DNA from: Prosthecobacter sp.
GTDB taxonomy: Bacteria > Verrucomicrobiota > Verrucomicrobiia > Verrucomicrobiales > Verrucomicrobiaceae
Direction of reading: 5' to 3'
Assembly (NCBI RefSeq): GCF_034366625.1
Contig: NZ_JAXMIH010000023.1
Location: forward strand, 62,001 to 126,000
Length of the DNA stretch: 64,000 nucleotides
Each line of letters opens with the position of its first letter. Position 1 is the stretch's first letter. The notes under the pieces are model-generated. The model was not told where the DNA came from. It saw nothing but the letters and a program-made list of their open reading frames with translations, and did not search any database. The position numbers were made by a program, and so were the translations under genes. Of the stretch, positions 53,751 through 62,625 are shown piece after piece.

Positions 53751-53938
53751 GAAAAGGGGCGCTCTGACGCCGGGCCGAAGGGGCCGTCATTATCAGGGGA
53801 TCATAGGGAGCCGCAAGCAGGAAAAGCCGGGGCTGGCATTGCTTTCAGACCTGTTTGGGCAACTCGTCGTAACCTGAGTGAAGGAGGCAATGGGGAGCAA
53901 TCGAGAGTCCTAGGCGGGAAGCGTGGTGTTATTTATGC

Positions 53939-53995
53939 TTATAAATTTATAAATCATTGAATTTATATTCAATATGACTAAATTTATATTTAGTC
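53939..53995 (+). promoter_or_regulatory. Three tandem AT palindromes before the secreted orphan gene
   Basis: TTATAAATTTATAA (53939-53952), TTGAATTTATATTCAA (53957-53972) and GACTAAATTTATATTTAGTC (53976-53995), with centres 19 and 21 bp apart. The last two have the same TTAT loop. The third ends one base before the ATG at 53997, so no Shine-Dalgarno is possible there. Could be an operator array or leader hairpins. Confidence 0.65.
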
Positions 53996-53996
53996 G

Positions 53997-55040
53997 ATGA
54001 CACCGCTCAAACTCAAGCTCTGCCTCTGTGCCTGTGTGCTGCTGGGAGCCACTTTGTGGCCCCGGTCGGCCTGTGCCTATCTAGGCAGTTTCGAGGAGCA
54101 GGATGGCTATCGCATTCCTTTGGATGGGCAGATTCTATCAGCGTTTCTGGCCGGTGACGCCCAGTTTTACCTCAATAACATCGATGCCAATGGCTACACC
54201 GGAGTGGTGCCGTTGGGGGCGTATCCCAATACTCTCGGAGACAGCACGCACGGGGCGGATCTTAGCCGTTACAACGCGGGTGAGTATGGAACGAGTCATG
54301 GCGGCCCAGGGGGAACGGCGGCAGACATCGTGGACAACTCAGGACTTTGGCGTGCACTTGCCGGGGGGCGTCTCAATGAAGATATGGACACACCTTATTA
54401 TTACGGCGGCAGCTTCGCTCGTGATTATGTGCAGGCTTATCGCTATCCAGGTGCGCGGACGGGTTCTGCCGTGCTCAACTTGTTGGCATCGGACGCAAAC
54501 CTGAGCTACGCCTACACGCTGGATGCACGGGATTTTAATGGTTCTGCACCCTCCTCTTCCGGTGCCAGCTTGATTCAAATGGCCTTCTGGCTCTGCCCCT
54601 CCGACTGGGATGACACCGATCTGGACAACATCTTGAGTCTTTCCTTGGTGGATGCGATGGACCAAACGGTCTTCCAGGTGGGATACACCGGTGACAACAT
54701 GCTCCAATACAGGCTGCCTGATGGAACGTGGCAGACGACCACAGAACGGCTGGGATCGGCAGGGTGGTCTGAACTGGTGGTGATTCTGGATACAGTGAAT
54801 AACACGGCAGGCATCGCAGTGAGCGCCTACGATGACAACACCTCCTCCCTTGGTTCTCAAACTTACGTTTTGAGCAACCAGAGCCTCGGGCTGGACTCGG
54901 ACGCACTGACCAGCCTCCAGTGGGATCTGCGCGGTGGACCGCTCAACAATGGGGCGGCCAGTTTCAAAAACTACTTTGACGACTTCAGTTTCACAGTGAG
55001 TCCGCCACACGCAGACCCTGAAATCATCCCATCCGCATAA
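53997..55040 (+). CDS. Secreted protein of unknown function
   Basis: A 347-residue exported protein. Signal peptide LKLKLCLCACVLLGATLWPRSACA. The mature part is Asp/Ser/Tyr-rich, beta-type, and looks like a concanavalin-like or extracellular jelly-roll domain (TTERLGSAGWSELVVILD, FKNYFDDFSF at the end). No PEP-CTERM or sorting motif is present. No similar gene is in the window. The upstream 57 bp of palindromes is striking and suggests controlled expression. The DNA just upstream is AT-rich, unlike the rest of the window. Confidence 0.75.
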   Translation: MTPLKLKLCLCACVLLGATLWPRSACAYLGSFEEQDGYRIPLDGQILSAFLAGDAQFYLNNIDANGYTGVVPLGAYPNTLGDSTHGADLSRYNAGEYGTSHGGPGGTAADIVDNSGLWRALAGGRLNEDMDTPYYYGGSFARDYVQAYRYPGARTGSAVLNLLASDANLSYAYTLDARDFNGSAPSSSGASLIQMAFWLCPSDWDDTDLDNILSLSLVDAMDQTVFQVGYTGDNMLQYRLPDGTWQTTTERLGSAGWSELVVILDTVNNTAGIAVSAYDDNTSSLGSQTYVLSNQSLGLDSDALTSLQWDLRGGPLNNGAASFKNYFDDFSFTVSPPHADPEIIPSA

Positions 55041-55042
55041 AA

Positions 55043-55070
55043 AAGCACCCGGCCTTGCGACCGGGTGCTT
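55043..55070. terminator. Bidirectional intrinsic terminator
   Basis: Ten-base-pair stem AAGCACCCGG/CCGGGTGCTT with loop CCTTGCGA. On the minus strand it is followed by a T run (AAAAA at 55039-55044), ending the DUF1501 gene. It also follows the secreted orphan gene on the plus strand. Confidence 0.85.
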
Positions 55071-55098
55071 CTGATTGAGGATGCTGTCCTTCGGGTGA

Positions 55099-56409
55099 TT
55101 ACGCGAAGATATCGACGACCGGAACGCCCTTGTCGCCAACCGTGAACGGACGGTTCGAGGGGGACATGACAACTTCGTCCACCGGGAGGCCCATGCCGTG
55201 ACCGATGGTGGCGCAGAAGTCCTGCGGGGTGACTTGTTTATCAGCAACGCGACGGCCTTCCTTGTCGGTGGAGCCGTAAACGAAGCCGCCCTTGACGCCG
55301 CCGCCTGCGAAGACGGTGGAGTAGGCGAGCGGATAGTGGTCACGGCCATCATTTTCATTGATGTCCGGCGTGCGACCGAATTCGGAACCCATGACGATCA
55401 TCGTGGATTCAAGGAGGCCGTTGGACTGGAGGTCTTCAATGAGGGTGGCAAACACATTGTCCATCGTGGCGCCGGTATTGCCCAGTGCAGTGTCGATGGT
55501 GTTGTGCATATCCCAGCCGCCGAATTGAACTTCGACGAAGCGGACTCCAGCCTGAACCAGACGACGGGCAAGGAGCGCTCCTTGCCCGAAGTTGTTGCGG
55601 CCGAACTTATCACGAACTGCCGCAGGCTCCTGGCTGAGGTCGAAGGCCTTGAGGTCTTCGCTCTTCATGAGCTTCATGGTTTCGTCGTAGAACTCGGAGT
55701 AGGACTTCACTTCTTCCGACTGGAATTTTTTGCGGAAGGAAGTGTCGAATTCATCCATGAGGGAGATGCGCTTCTGGAACTGGCCATCCGAAACACCCGC
55801 GCTTGGGCGGATATTCTGAAGGCCGGTCTCAGGGTTGGAGATCGGAATCGGACTCGTTGTCGTTGGGAAGAAGCCAGCACCTGGGTAGGCGTTGCCGCTG
55901 TTCACCACGACGCTGTCGGGAAGGGTGACGCCTTTGATGCGGCCCAGGAAATGCGAACCCCAAGCACCCATGCCTGGGTGGACGATGGTGCCACGCGGCT
56001 CATAGCCAGTCTTCATCACATAAGTTCCCTGATCATGCACACCTGTCTTGGAAGACATGGAGCGGATGATGGAGAACTTATTGGCGACTTTGGCCATTTT
56101 CGTCATCGTACCACCCAGTCGGTCCATGTTGCCGGAGCCTGCATCCGCCTTGATCGGGTCAGTCGGGCCCTTGGTGGCACCGTCCTTGGGATCCCAGGTG
56201 TCGATGTGGGTCATGCCGCCATTCATCCAGAGGAAAATGACATGCTTGGCCTTGCCGAAGCCGGGGGTGCCTGGACCAGTGGTGGTGCCGGCGGCACGGA
56301 CCAAGGAGGAGCCTACTGGCAGCAGGCTGACGCCAAGAGCAGTCTTCGCGGTGCGAAGCATGAACTCACGACGGGAGACATCATTGAGACGGTTCAATTC
56401 GGTTTTCAT
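55099..56409 (-). CDS. DUF1501 protein with Tat signal
   Basis: A 436-residue exported protein. A Tat signal has SRREFMLRTAKTALGVSLL. The DUF1501 domain (about 50-430) has WMNGGMTHIDTWDPK, FVEVQFGGWDMHN and GSEFGRTPDINEN, the sulfatase/phosphatase-like metal layout. It is paired with the DUF1549/1553 protein upstream on the same strand. This pairing is found throughout Planctomycetes and Verrucomicrobia. Its substrate is unknown. Confidence 0.93.
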   Translation of the reverse strand: MKTELNRLNDVSRREFMLRTAKTALGVSLLPVGSSLVRAAGTTTGPGTPGFGKAKHVIFLWMNGGMTHIDTWDPKDGATKGPTDPIKADAGSGNMDRLGGTMTKMAKVANKFSIIRSMSSKTGVHDQGTYVMKTGYEPRGTIVHPGMGAWGSHFLGRIKGVTLPDSVVVNSGNAYPGAGFFPTTTSPIPISNPETGLQNIRPSAGVSDGQFQKRISLMDEFDTSFRKKFQSEEVKSYSEFYDETMKLMKSEDLKAFDLSQEPAAVRDKFGRNNFGQGALLARRLVQAGVRFVEVQFGGWDMHNTIDTALGNTGATMDNVFATLIEDLQSNGLLESTMIVMGSEFGRTPDINENDGRDHYPLAYSTVFAGGGVKGGFVYGSTDKEGRRVADKQVTPQDFCATIGHGMGLPVDEVVMSPSNRPFTVGDKGVPVVDIFA

Positions 56410-56448
56410 AGAATGTTATTTTTGCGCGTTGTTGGGTTGAGGGTGGTG

Positions 56449-58653
56449 TTATTGGATGAAAATAAACTCGCGGGTGTTGATAAGCGCCCAGATCATGTTG
56501 GCATAGCCGTCATCGCCGCTGGAGAGCGCGCGTTTGGCGATGTCCTTCTCCGCCATGGTGGGGCGGCGGTTGAGCACGGAGATGAAGAGTGCTTCGACTT
56601 TTTCCGGGGGTGACTTCACTTTTTCCATCGTGCGGAAGATGAGCGAATCCGAACTGGTGAGCATTTCTTGTGCTTTACCGTTCATCATCATCAACACCTG
56701 CGGAACAGAACCAGTCTTGACGCTGCCATCGATCAAGGCGCGAGGAGACTGGCCGAAGTCGATCAGGAAGTGACCGTTCGGAGCAGGTTGCTCGAGTTCG
56801 GCGGCGCGGCGGAGAACCATCCCTCCATAAGTGATGGAGGCGTTTTCCATCATCTCTCCAGAAGATTTGGAATCAGCCTTGCCTTTCGATTTCTTGCCGT
56901 CTTCCATCATCATATCGCTGCCTGCATCAGCCAGCCCTCCGCCCATGAGAGCGCGTTCCTTCTCGGCCATGCGACGGAAGGCGTCGTACTTAACGAGGAC
57001 GGTCTGGGCGTCGAGCTTTGGATTGGTGAGGTCAAGGTCGATGGACTTGCTGTAGAGGTCATCGAGGGGCTTGGTGTACTTGTCAGGCTCTCCCAACACG
57101 AGGGTCATGTAGGAATCCCAGGCCTGTTCAGCGGTCATGCGGCGAAGCAGTGGTCCTTGGAAGTAGTAGGGTTCGCCCATGGCGATCTTCTCCGTCGTGG
57201 ACTCGGACTGATAGGCGCGGGTGTTGTAGATGATGCGCATGAAGTCCTTGAGGTTGAACTTCACCCGTTTCATTTCCTCGGCCAGATGGATGAGCAACTC
57301 GGGATTGGCGGACTGCTTGGGATCATCAATGTTGGTCACCGGCTCGGTAATGCCCTGGCCGAAGGCACGCTTCCACATGCGGTTGGCGATCGCCATCGCG
57401 AAACGTGGGTTGGTGGAGTCGGTGGTCCATTTGGCGAAGGCCGCGCGGAGGCCTTCTTCGGTTTTGATCTTCTGCTTGTAGGCGGGAAGGTTCTTGTCGT
57501 TCTTGCTCCAGGTGATGAACTTGGGCTCGACCGGGTCGAGAGGCTTGGCGTCAGGGTACTTGTAGTCATGGGGCAGCTTCATGCTGTTGGTGTCCGTGTC
57601 GCCGATGATGTTACGGTTGGCTCCCATGTAGTTCTGGATGCCATTGCGGATGCGTTTGATGTCCTGGCCGCTCTTGGTGACCATCTCTTCGATCTTGGGC
57701 ATCAAATCGTTCATCGCATTCATCATGCCGGGAGATTCTTTGCCCTTCTTACGGGCTTGGGCTGTGCGCATGTTGGTGGTCGTGGCACCAAAGAAAGAAG
57801 CCATTTCGTAGAACTGGTGCTGGGTCCAGTCGGAGAACGGATGGTCGTGGCACTGGGCGCAGGCCACATCGGTTCCGAGGAAGACGGCGAGTGTGTTGGC
57901 CAAGTTGTCCAAGGGCATGCCAGCATCGCGAAGCAGATAACCAGCAGCACCATTGTGCCACATTTTGCCGGTGGCGGTCAGCATGTCATAAACCATCTCA
58001 TTCCACGGACGGTTTTTGGAGATCTGATCCTGCATCCAGTTGATGTAGGGAATCCCGCGCAGATTGTCCTGCTCAAGGCGGTCCTTCACGCGCAGCATTT
58101 CGGCGAAGTAGTTGAACGTGTGGCTGTTGTAGCCAGGGCTGTCGAGCAGCATGTCGATCAACTTGGCACGCTTGTTCGGATTGGAATCCTGGATGAACTG
58201 CGTGGTTTCCGTGTGGTTCGGAATGCGACCCACAACGTCGAGATAGACACGACGCACAAACTGCTCGTCGTTCGCCATGGGGTTGAAACCGGTGATCGGC
58301 TTCTTACCGCCTTTTGCACGCTCAGGATTGGCGCGCACAAGGCCTGCGGCGACCAGACGGTCAACAGCGGCGGATGACTGGGCGACAGTGGCATTCGCCA
58401 GCATCACCGGCTGATCCGAAGGCTTGATGGTCTTTGCCAGCGCTTGATCTTCCGCAGACAGATTGGTCAGCGGGAACTTGTGGGTGGCACCGTCGGCGGT
58501 TTGCAGGATGATGTTCTCACCATCGAGTCCGATGAATGAGGCGGTGACTTGGCGGCCCTTGGTGTCAGTCCAAGTGCGAATTTCCGCAAAAGCGGAGGTC
58601 GCAAAAAGAACGGTGACGAAGAGGCTGCTGAGCAGTTTCGTGGTTTGTTTCAT
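56449..58653 (-). CDS. DUF1549/DUF1553 protein with N-terminal SHD1 domain
   Basis: A 734-residue exported protein. Signal peptide MKQTTKLLSSLFVTVLFATSAFA, then an SHD1-type domain (about 25-75, RTWTDTKGRQVTASF). The DUF1549 half (about 125-330) has a heme-type motif CAQCHDHPFSDW. The DUF1553 half (about 400-725) follows. It differs from the gene at 23689 in having SHD1 instead of an N-terminal PSCyt1 domain. It is the DUF1501 gene's partner, 39 bp upstream. ATG 58653 places the signal peptide first. Confidence 0.92.
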   Translation of the reverse strand: MKQTTKLLSSLFVTVLFATSAFAEIRTWTDTKGRQVTASFIGLDGENIILQTADGATHKFPLTNLSAEDQALAKTIKPSDQPVMLANATVAQSSAAVDRLVAAGLVRANPERAKGGKKPITGFNPMANDEQFVRRVYLDVVGRIPNHTETTQFIQDSNPNKRAKLIDMLLDSPGYNSHTFNYFAEMLRVKDRLEQDNLRGIPYINWMQDQISKNRPWNEMVYDMLTATGKMWHNGAAGYLLRDAGMPLDNLANTLAVFLGTDVACAQCHDHPFSDWTQHQFYEMASFFGATTTNMRTAQARKKGKESPGMMNAMNDLMPKIEEMVTKSGQDIKRIRNGIQNYMGANRNIIGDTDTNSMKLPHDYKYPDAKPLDPVEPKFITWSKNDKNLPAYKQKIKTEEGLRAAFAKWTTDSTNPRFAMAIANRMWKRAFGQGITEPVTNIDDPKQSANPELLIHLAEEMKRVKFNLKDFMRIIYNTRAYQSESTTEKIAMGEPYYFQGPLLRRMTAEQAWDSYMTLVLGEPDKYTKPLDDLYSKSIDLDLTNPKLDAQTVLVKYDAFRRMAEKERALMGGGLADAGSDMMMEDGKKSKGKADSKSSGEMMENASITYGGMVLRRAAELEQPAPNGHFLIDFGQSPRALIDGSVKTGSVPQVLMMMNGKAQEMLTSSDSLIFRTMEKVKSPPEKVEALFISVLNRRPTMAEKDIAKRALSSGDDGYANMIWALINTREFIFIQ

Positions 58654-58969
58654 GGTGGTATGGAATGAAGTATGTGGGACTTCCAAAGAGCCCAACGGGC
58701 AGGGAAGTCCTCCAATTAGACAAAAGATGCAGGATTTTCGCCTTTTCGGCAAGCTTTGATAAAAGGGGTGTCAATACCTTGGCGCTGAGCGTGCCTTTTC
58801 TAGGTCTGCGGACATGGCTTGCCCCCCCCTCCGGGTGTTTTTGGGCCAGATTGTCGCGTTCACCGGGGGCTGTTCCTGCCTCGGAGGGATCCTGTGGGCT
58901 GGTGGGAGCCGAGGCGGCGATCAGGTGGAAAATGGAGAATGGTTTTATTGGAGGCGTGTTTTGGGCACC
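58654..58969. other. 316-bp gap with a leader hairpin
   Basis: No convincing gene on either strand. It holds an inverted repeat with arms GACTTCC (58678-58684) and GGAAGTC (58703-58709), and an inner GCCC/GGGC, which would fold in the leader of the minus-strand DUF1549 gene. The rest is unremarkable, with poly-C and GGGGG runs. Confidence 0.5.
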
Positions 58970-60526
58970 TTACTTCAATGCCTTCGTGATGAAGGCCGTG
59001 ATGTCCGCGTGCATTTTCTCCATGTCCGGACGGTTCGTGTACATCATGTGGCCGGATTCATACTCGGCGAATTCGATGTTCCCGCGCAACTCGTCCGGCA
59101 GGCGCATTTGGCGCACGCTCAGCATCATGTTGTCCGGCGGCGTCACCAGGTCCCGCCAGCCCACCAGCGCCAGCACCTTGAGGTGCGGATTCTGCCGGAT
59201 CGCGTCGGCCAGCATGCCGCTCACGCTCGTGTAGCTGTTCCCCTTGCCGTGATTCCAGCTCGGCTGCGAGGCCAGCACCTCATAGGGCAGATCCTTCTCA
59301 TACTTCAGCTCCTCGCGCAGATAGGCGTTCATCGAGGCGGCCGCGATGCTGCCGACCACGCGCATGAAGGGCTCGATCTGCGGGTGATTCTCCGACTCAT
59401 CGCCGTCGCGGCCCGTCACTCGCGCATCGTAGGCTCCTAGCACCAGTTTCTGGTCGCGCAGCAGCATCTCGCGAAATACCCCACTGTCGATCCGCAGTTC
59501 CTGCTCCTCGATCAGCTTCGGCTCCAGGGCGGTCAGCCGCGCCAGTTTCTTCACCACGACCTCACGCTCTGTCTTCGTCAAATCGTTGCCCTTGAGCAGC
59601 GCGGACGCATACTCACCGAACGCAAACTCACGCGACTCCGCCACCGCTTTCTTGAAATCCGCCTGCAAATCCGGCGGCAGCTTCTTGTGATAGTGCGCCG
59701 TCGCCGTCATCGCCGACAGCCCCACGAGATACGGCATCTCATTCAGTGGCCCTGAGATCAGCGTCGCGTAGTCCAGCAGACCGGAAACGATGATGATCCC
59801 GTTCAAATACATGCGATGCCTCTGCTGCAGGTGCTGCGCCAGCCCGCCGCCGCGGATGCCTCCATAGCTCTCCCCTGCGATGAATTTCGGCGACCGCCAG
59901 CGCTTTTCCCGCGTCACCCACAAGCGCATGAATTCGCCCACGCTCTGGATGTCCTCCTGCACGCCGAGGAACTCATTCACGTTCTTCGGATCCTCCGCGC
60001 GGCTGAACCCCGTGTTCACCGGATCAATGAAAACCAGGTCCGTCACATCCAGCAGTGAGAATTCATTGTTCACCAGTCCGCCAGGCGGCTTCGGTGGGGT
60101 CAATCCATCCGCTGGCAAATCCACGCGTTTGGGACCGAAAGCTCCCAGATGCAGCCACACCGAGCTGCTGCCTGGTCCACCGTTGAAGCAAAACGTCACC
60201 GGGCGCGCACTCACATCACCCGCATTCTTCATCGTGTAGGCCGTGTAAAACACCTGCGCCGAAGGTTTCCCATCCGGCTTCAAAATCGGCAGTGTTCCCG
60301 CCTTCGCCTCATAAGTGATCTCCTTGCCGCCAATCGTCACCTTGCCCTCGGTCACCACCGGTTTGTCGTCCTCGGGCTTCTTCGCGTCTTTTTTTTCGTC
60401 GGCCTTTTCGTCTTTCTTCTCAGCGGGCGGCGATTCAGGCTTGTTCGGCTTCGCCTCTTCGGCGGAAAGGCAGACTGGCATCACGAGAGCCAGCCACGAG
60501 GCATAAAGGGTCGGTTGAATACGCAT
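58970..60526 (-). CDS. Peptidase S10 (serine carboxypeptidase)
   Basis: A 518-residue exported carboxypeptidase. Signal peptide (MRIQPTLYASWLALVMPVCLSA), then a Lys/Glu/Pro-rich linker (about 22-60). The S10 motifs: CFNGGPGSSSVW (oxyanion), GESYGG with Ser220, an Asp in LVGWRDLV, and the His in ESGHMMY. It removes C-terminal residues from peptides at low pH in the family. ATG 60526 was chosen. The charged linker is typical of verrucomicrobial members. Confidence 0.93.
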   Translation of the reverse strand: MRIQPTLYASWLALVMPVCLSAEEAKPNKPESPPAEKKDEKADEKKDAKKPEDDKPVVTEGKVTIGGKEITYEAKAGTLPILKPDGKPSAQVFYTAYTMKNAGDVSARPVTFCFNGGPGSSSVWLHLGAFGPKRVDLPADGLTPPKPPGGLVNNEFSLLDVTDLVFIDPVNTGFSRAEDPKNVNEFLGVQEDIQSVGEFMRLWVTREKRWRSPKFIAGESYGGIRGGGLAQHLQQRHRMYLNGIIIVSGLLDYATLISGPLNEMPYLVGLSAMTATAHYHKKLPPDLQADFKKAVAESREFAFGEYASALLKGNDLTKTEREVVVKKLARLTALEPKLIEEQELRIDSGVFREMLLRDQKLVLGAYDARVTGRDGDESENHPQIEPFMRVVGSIAAASMNAYLREELKYEKDLPYEVLASQPSWNHGKGNSYTSVSGMLADAIRQNPHLKVLALVGWRDLVTPPDNMMLSVRQMRLPDELRGNIEFAEYESGHMMYTNRPDMEKMHADITAFITKALK

Positions 60527-60593
60527 GGCGGCGCGGAGCATGGCATGGGCTGCCGTCGAAGGGAATGATTTTTCTACAACTGCCCTGCGGGGA

Positions 60594-61514
60594 TCACTTC
60601 GCCACCGCCACGCCCTTCGCGAAGAGCCAGGCGTGCATTTCCTCCTCTTCAAACACCTTGCCCACGATACCGTGGCCACCGGAGGGATACTCGGTGTATT
60701 TGCAGTCCTTGTCCCGTTTCAGTGCCTCGGCGAGTGCTCGTGAGTAGTCCACTTTCACCGTCGCATCATCAGCGGCGTGAAACAGCCACAGCGGCACTTT
60801 TTTGAAGGTTCCCGCCGTGTCCGGCCCGGTGCAGCCCGCCACGGCGACTCCGGCGGCAAACAGTCGCGATTCGCTGTTGATGAGATGGCAGGTGCCAAAG
60901 CCGCCCATCGAGTAGCCGACGCAATAGACGCGGTTTTTGTCGATCGGAAGCGATTTGAGCAGCTCTTTGACGAGCGAAACGGCCTCCTCGCCCGGTTTGT
61001 CGCTCCAGCCGCCGCCCGTGCCGCCGTAGGGCTGGTAGCAAAGCGGCGCGGCGATGATGCACGGATTTTTCGTGTAGCGATCCTCCTTGAGAAAGCTCTT
61101 CATCCAGCCGCCGACCTGCAGGCCGTTCTCGTTGTTCTGGCTCTTGCCATGCAGCGCGAGGATGAGCGGATACGACTTCGCCGCGTCGAGTTCCTTCGCG
61201 CCATAAAGCGCAAACGGCAGGTCTTTGTGCTTCGACAAGGCCCAGTCGCCGGTGATGAGTTCAGCGAAGACTCCCTCGATCTTTTTGGGTGTGCTGGGCT
61301 TCGCGGCCTGCTCCTTCACAAAGGCTTGGTCGGCGGCTGAAAGGCGGTTCAGCGGCACGGGCGTGTCCTTGCCCGCGATCTTGAGCGTCACATGGGTGGC
61401 CGTGGCGGAGACAAAGTCCGCCTGGAGCTTGCGGCCGTCCGAAGAGATCCACTCGCGGGCGTGAAGCGAACAGGCGATGAGAAACAGGGTGGTGATGATT
61501 CGGGTGAGGTTCAT
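60594..61514 (-). CDS. Secreted esterase with N-terminal SHD1 domain
   Basis: A 306-residue exported protein. Signal peptide MNLTRIITTLFLIACSLHA, then an SHD1-type domain (20-70, REWISSDGRKLQADF...LNRLSAADQAFV). The rest is an alpha/beta-hydrolase with GYSMGG (Ser202), an Asp in HAADDATV and a His in SGGHGIVG, of the PHB-depolymerase/feruloyl-esterase-like class. The SHD1 domain is the third in this window and probably mediates binding. Confidence 0.88.
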   Translation of the reverse strand: MNLTRIITTLFLIACSLHAREWISSDGRKLQADFVSATATHVTLKIAGKDTPVPLNRLSAADQAFVKEQAAKPSTPKKIEGVFAELITGDWALSKHKDLPFALYGAKELDAAKSYPLILALHGKSQNNENGLQVGGWMKSFLKEDRYTKNPCIIAAPLCYQPYGGTGGGWSDKPGEEAVSLVKELLKSLPIDKNRVYCVGYSMGGFGTCHLINSESRLFAAGVAVAGCTGPDTAGTFKKVPLWLFHAADDATVKVDYSRALAEALKRDKDCKYTEYPSGGHGIVGKVFEEEEMHAWLFAKGVAVAK

Positions 61515-61580
61515 GGCAGCACGAGGTTGTGGGTTCGGGGTAAAACTGTCTGGAAGCGCGTTCTCTTGGGCGCGAGATGG

Positions 61581-61985
61581 TTATTCGTTGTTTTGATCTT
61601 CAAACGGCACATCCTTGCGCGGCTCGGTGCCCAGCCAGAGGACGTTGCCGTCGATGTCCTCGAACTTCATCTCATAGGCCCAGGAGAAGTTTTTGGGCTC
61701 CTGGCGGACCTTGACTCCACGGCTCCGCCACAGATGAAACAACGAGTCATCCTCCAGGCCGATCCACACCCAGGTGCCGAGCGTGCCTGCGGGCGATTCA
61801 TTGAGCATGATCGCGCAGCTGTCTTTCGACACCGAGCAGAGGGTGCTGCCCTCACCGCCGCCCCAGTCGAGCTTGAAGCCGAGCGTCCCGGTGTAGAACT
61901 CAAGGCTGCGCGCCAAATTTCCCACCGGCAGAATCGGGATCGTGCATTCAATCTGGCGTTTGGTGGTGTTCATCGTTGCTGGCAT
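61581..61985 (-). CDS. VOC (glyoxalase/bleomycin resistance) protein
   Basis: A 134-residue single-repeat VOC-fold protein (IPILPVGNLARSLEFYTGTLGFKLDW, then ending YEMKFEDIDGNVLWLG). The usual metal-binding His/Glu set is not clear, so it may be an immunity or binding protein. It starts 7 bp after the methyltransferase stop and is probably in its operon. ATG 61985 or 61973. Confidence 0.83.
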   Translation of the reverse strand: MPATMNTTKRQIECTIPILPVGNLARSLEFYTGTLGFKLDWGGGEGSTLCSVSKDSCAIMLNESPAGTLGTWVWIGLEDDSLFHLWRSRGVKVRQEPKNFSWAYEMKFEDIDGNVLWLGTEPRKDVPFEDQNNE

Positions 61986-61991
61986 TCAGGT

Positions 61992-62621
61992 TCAAGCCTC
62001 AAGTCGTCTGGCAAAGATGTACGCACGCCGGCTCGGGTGCTCGACTTCAGGATAAGGATCGCGCTCGACGATCTCCGCAATCTCGAATCCCGCCGAGGTC
62101 AGGTGCCCGGCGATGGCGGCCGACGGATGAAAGTAAAAATCCACGGACACGGGACATCCCCACCAGTCATCGAGATGGAGGGTGTCGTTACCCGCATGAA
62201 ATCCCGTCAGAAACGAGCCGCCGGGGCGAAGCACGCGGCGCAGTTCCTTCAAGACGGCGGCCAATTCACTCTGCGGGAAGTGGATGAGCGAGTAGAAGGC
62301 GGCCATTCCCGCAAAGCAGCCGTCTGGCAGATCCAAGGCCGTCATGTCACCCTGACGAAACTCGATGCCCGGATTCAACTGCCGGGCGCGCTCCACCATC
62401 GCGTCTGAGAGATCGATGCCGCATACCCGCGCTCCTTGCTCGTGGAGATAATGCGTCACATGGCCGGGACCGCAGCCCATGTCGCAGATCAGTCCGTCGC
62501 CTGCGTTTCTTGCGAGACGCCCGAGCAGTTCGCGATCGAGCGGCTTGTGCCGCAGTTCGTCGTAGATGTGGCGGACGTACTCGTCCGCGACTGCGTCGTA
62601 GCTGGTTCGGGTGGTATTCAT
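61992..62621 (-). CDS. SAM-dependent methyltransferase (class I)
   Basis: A 209-residue methyltransferase with the SAM loop ICDMGCGPGHV, then DLSDAMVERAR and the motif IHFPQSELAAVLKELRRVLRPGG. The substrate is unknown. ATG 62621 was chosen; in-frame codons from 62681 overlap the TPR-like gene. It is four bases after the stop of that gene (62626), so the three minus-strand genes form one run. Confidence 0.88.
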   Translation of the reverse strand: MNTTRTSYDAVADEYVRHIYDELRHKPLDRELLGRLARNAGDGLICDMGCGPGHVTHYLHEQGARVCGIDLSDAMVERARQLNPGIEFRQGDMTALDLPDGCFAGMAAFYSLIHFPQSELAAVLKELRRVLRPGGSFLTGFHAGNDTLHLDDWWGCPVSVDFYFHPSAAIAGHLTSAGFEIAEIVERDPYPEVEHPSRRAYIFARRLEA

Positions 62622-62625
62622 TGCG

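Noticed and set aside
53890-53913. Seven-codon frame after AAGGAGG upstream of the palindromes (MGSNRES)
   Set aside because: The spacing of the ribosome site to ATG is only two bases and no terminator/attenuator structure links it to the next gene. It could be chance.
56668-58377. Antisense frame of 569 codons over the DUF1549 gene
   Set aside because: Shadow frame. The minus-strand protein has a heme motif, SHD1 and a signal peptide.
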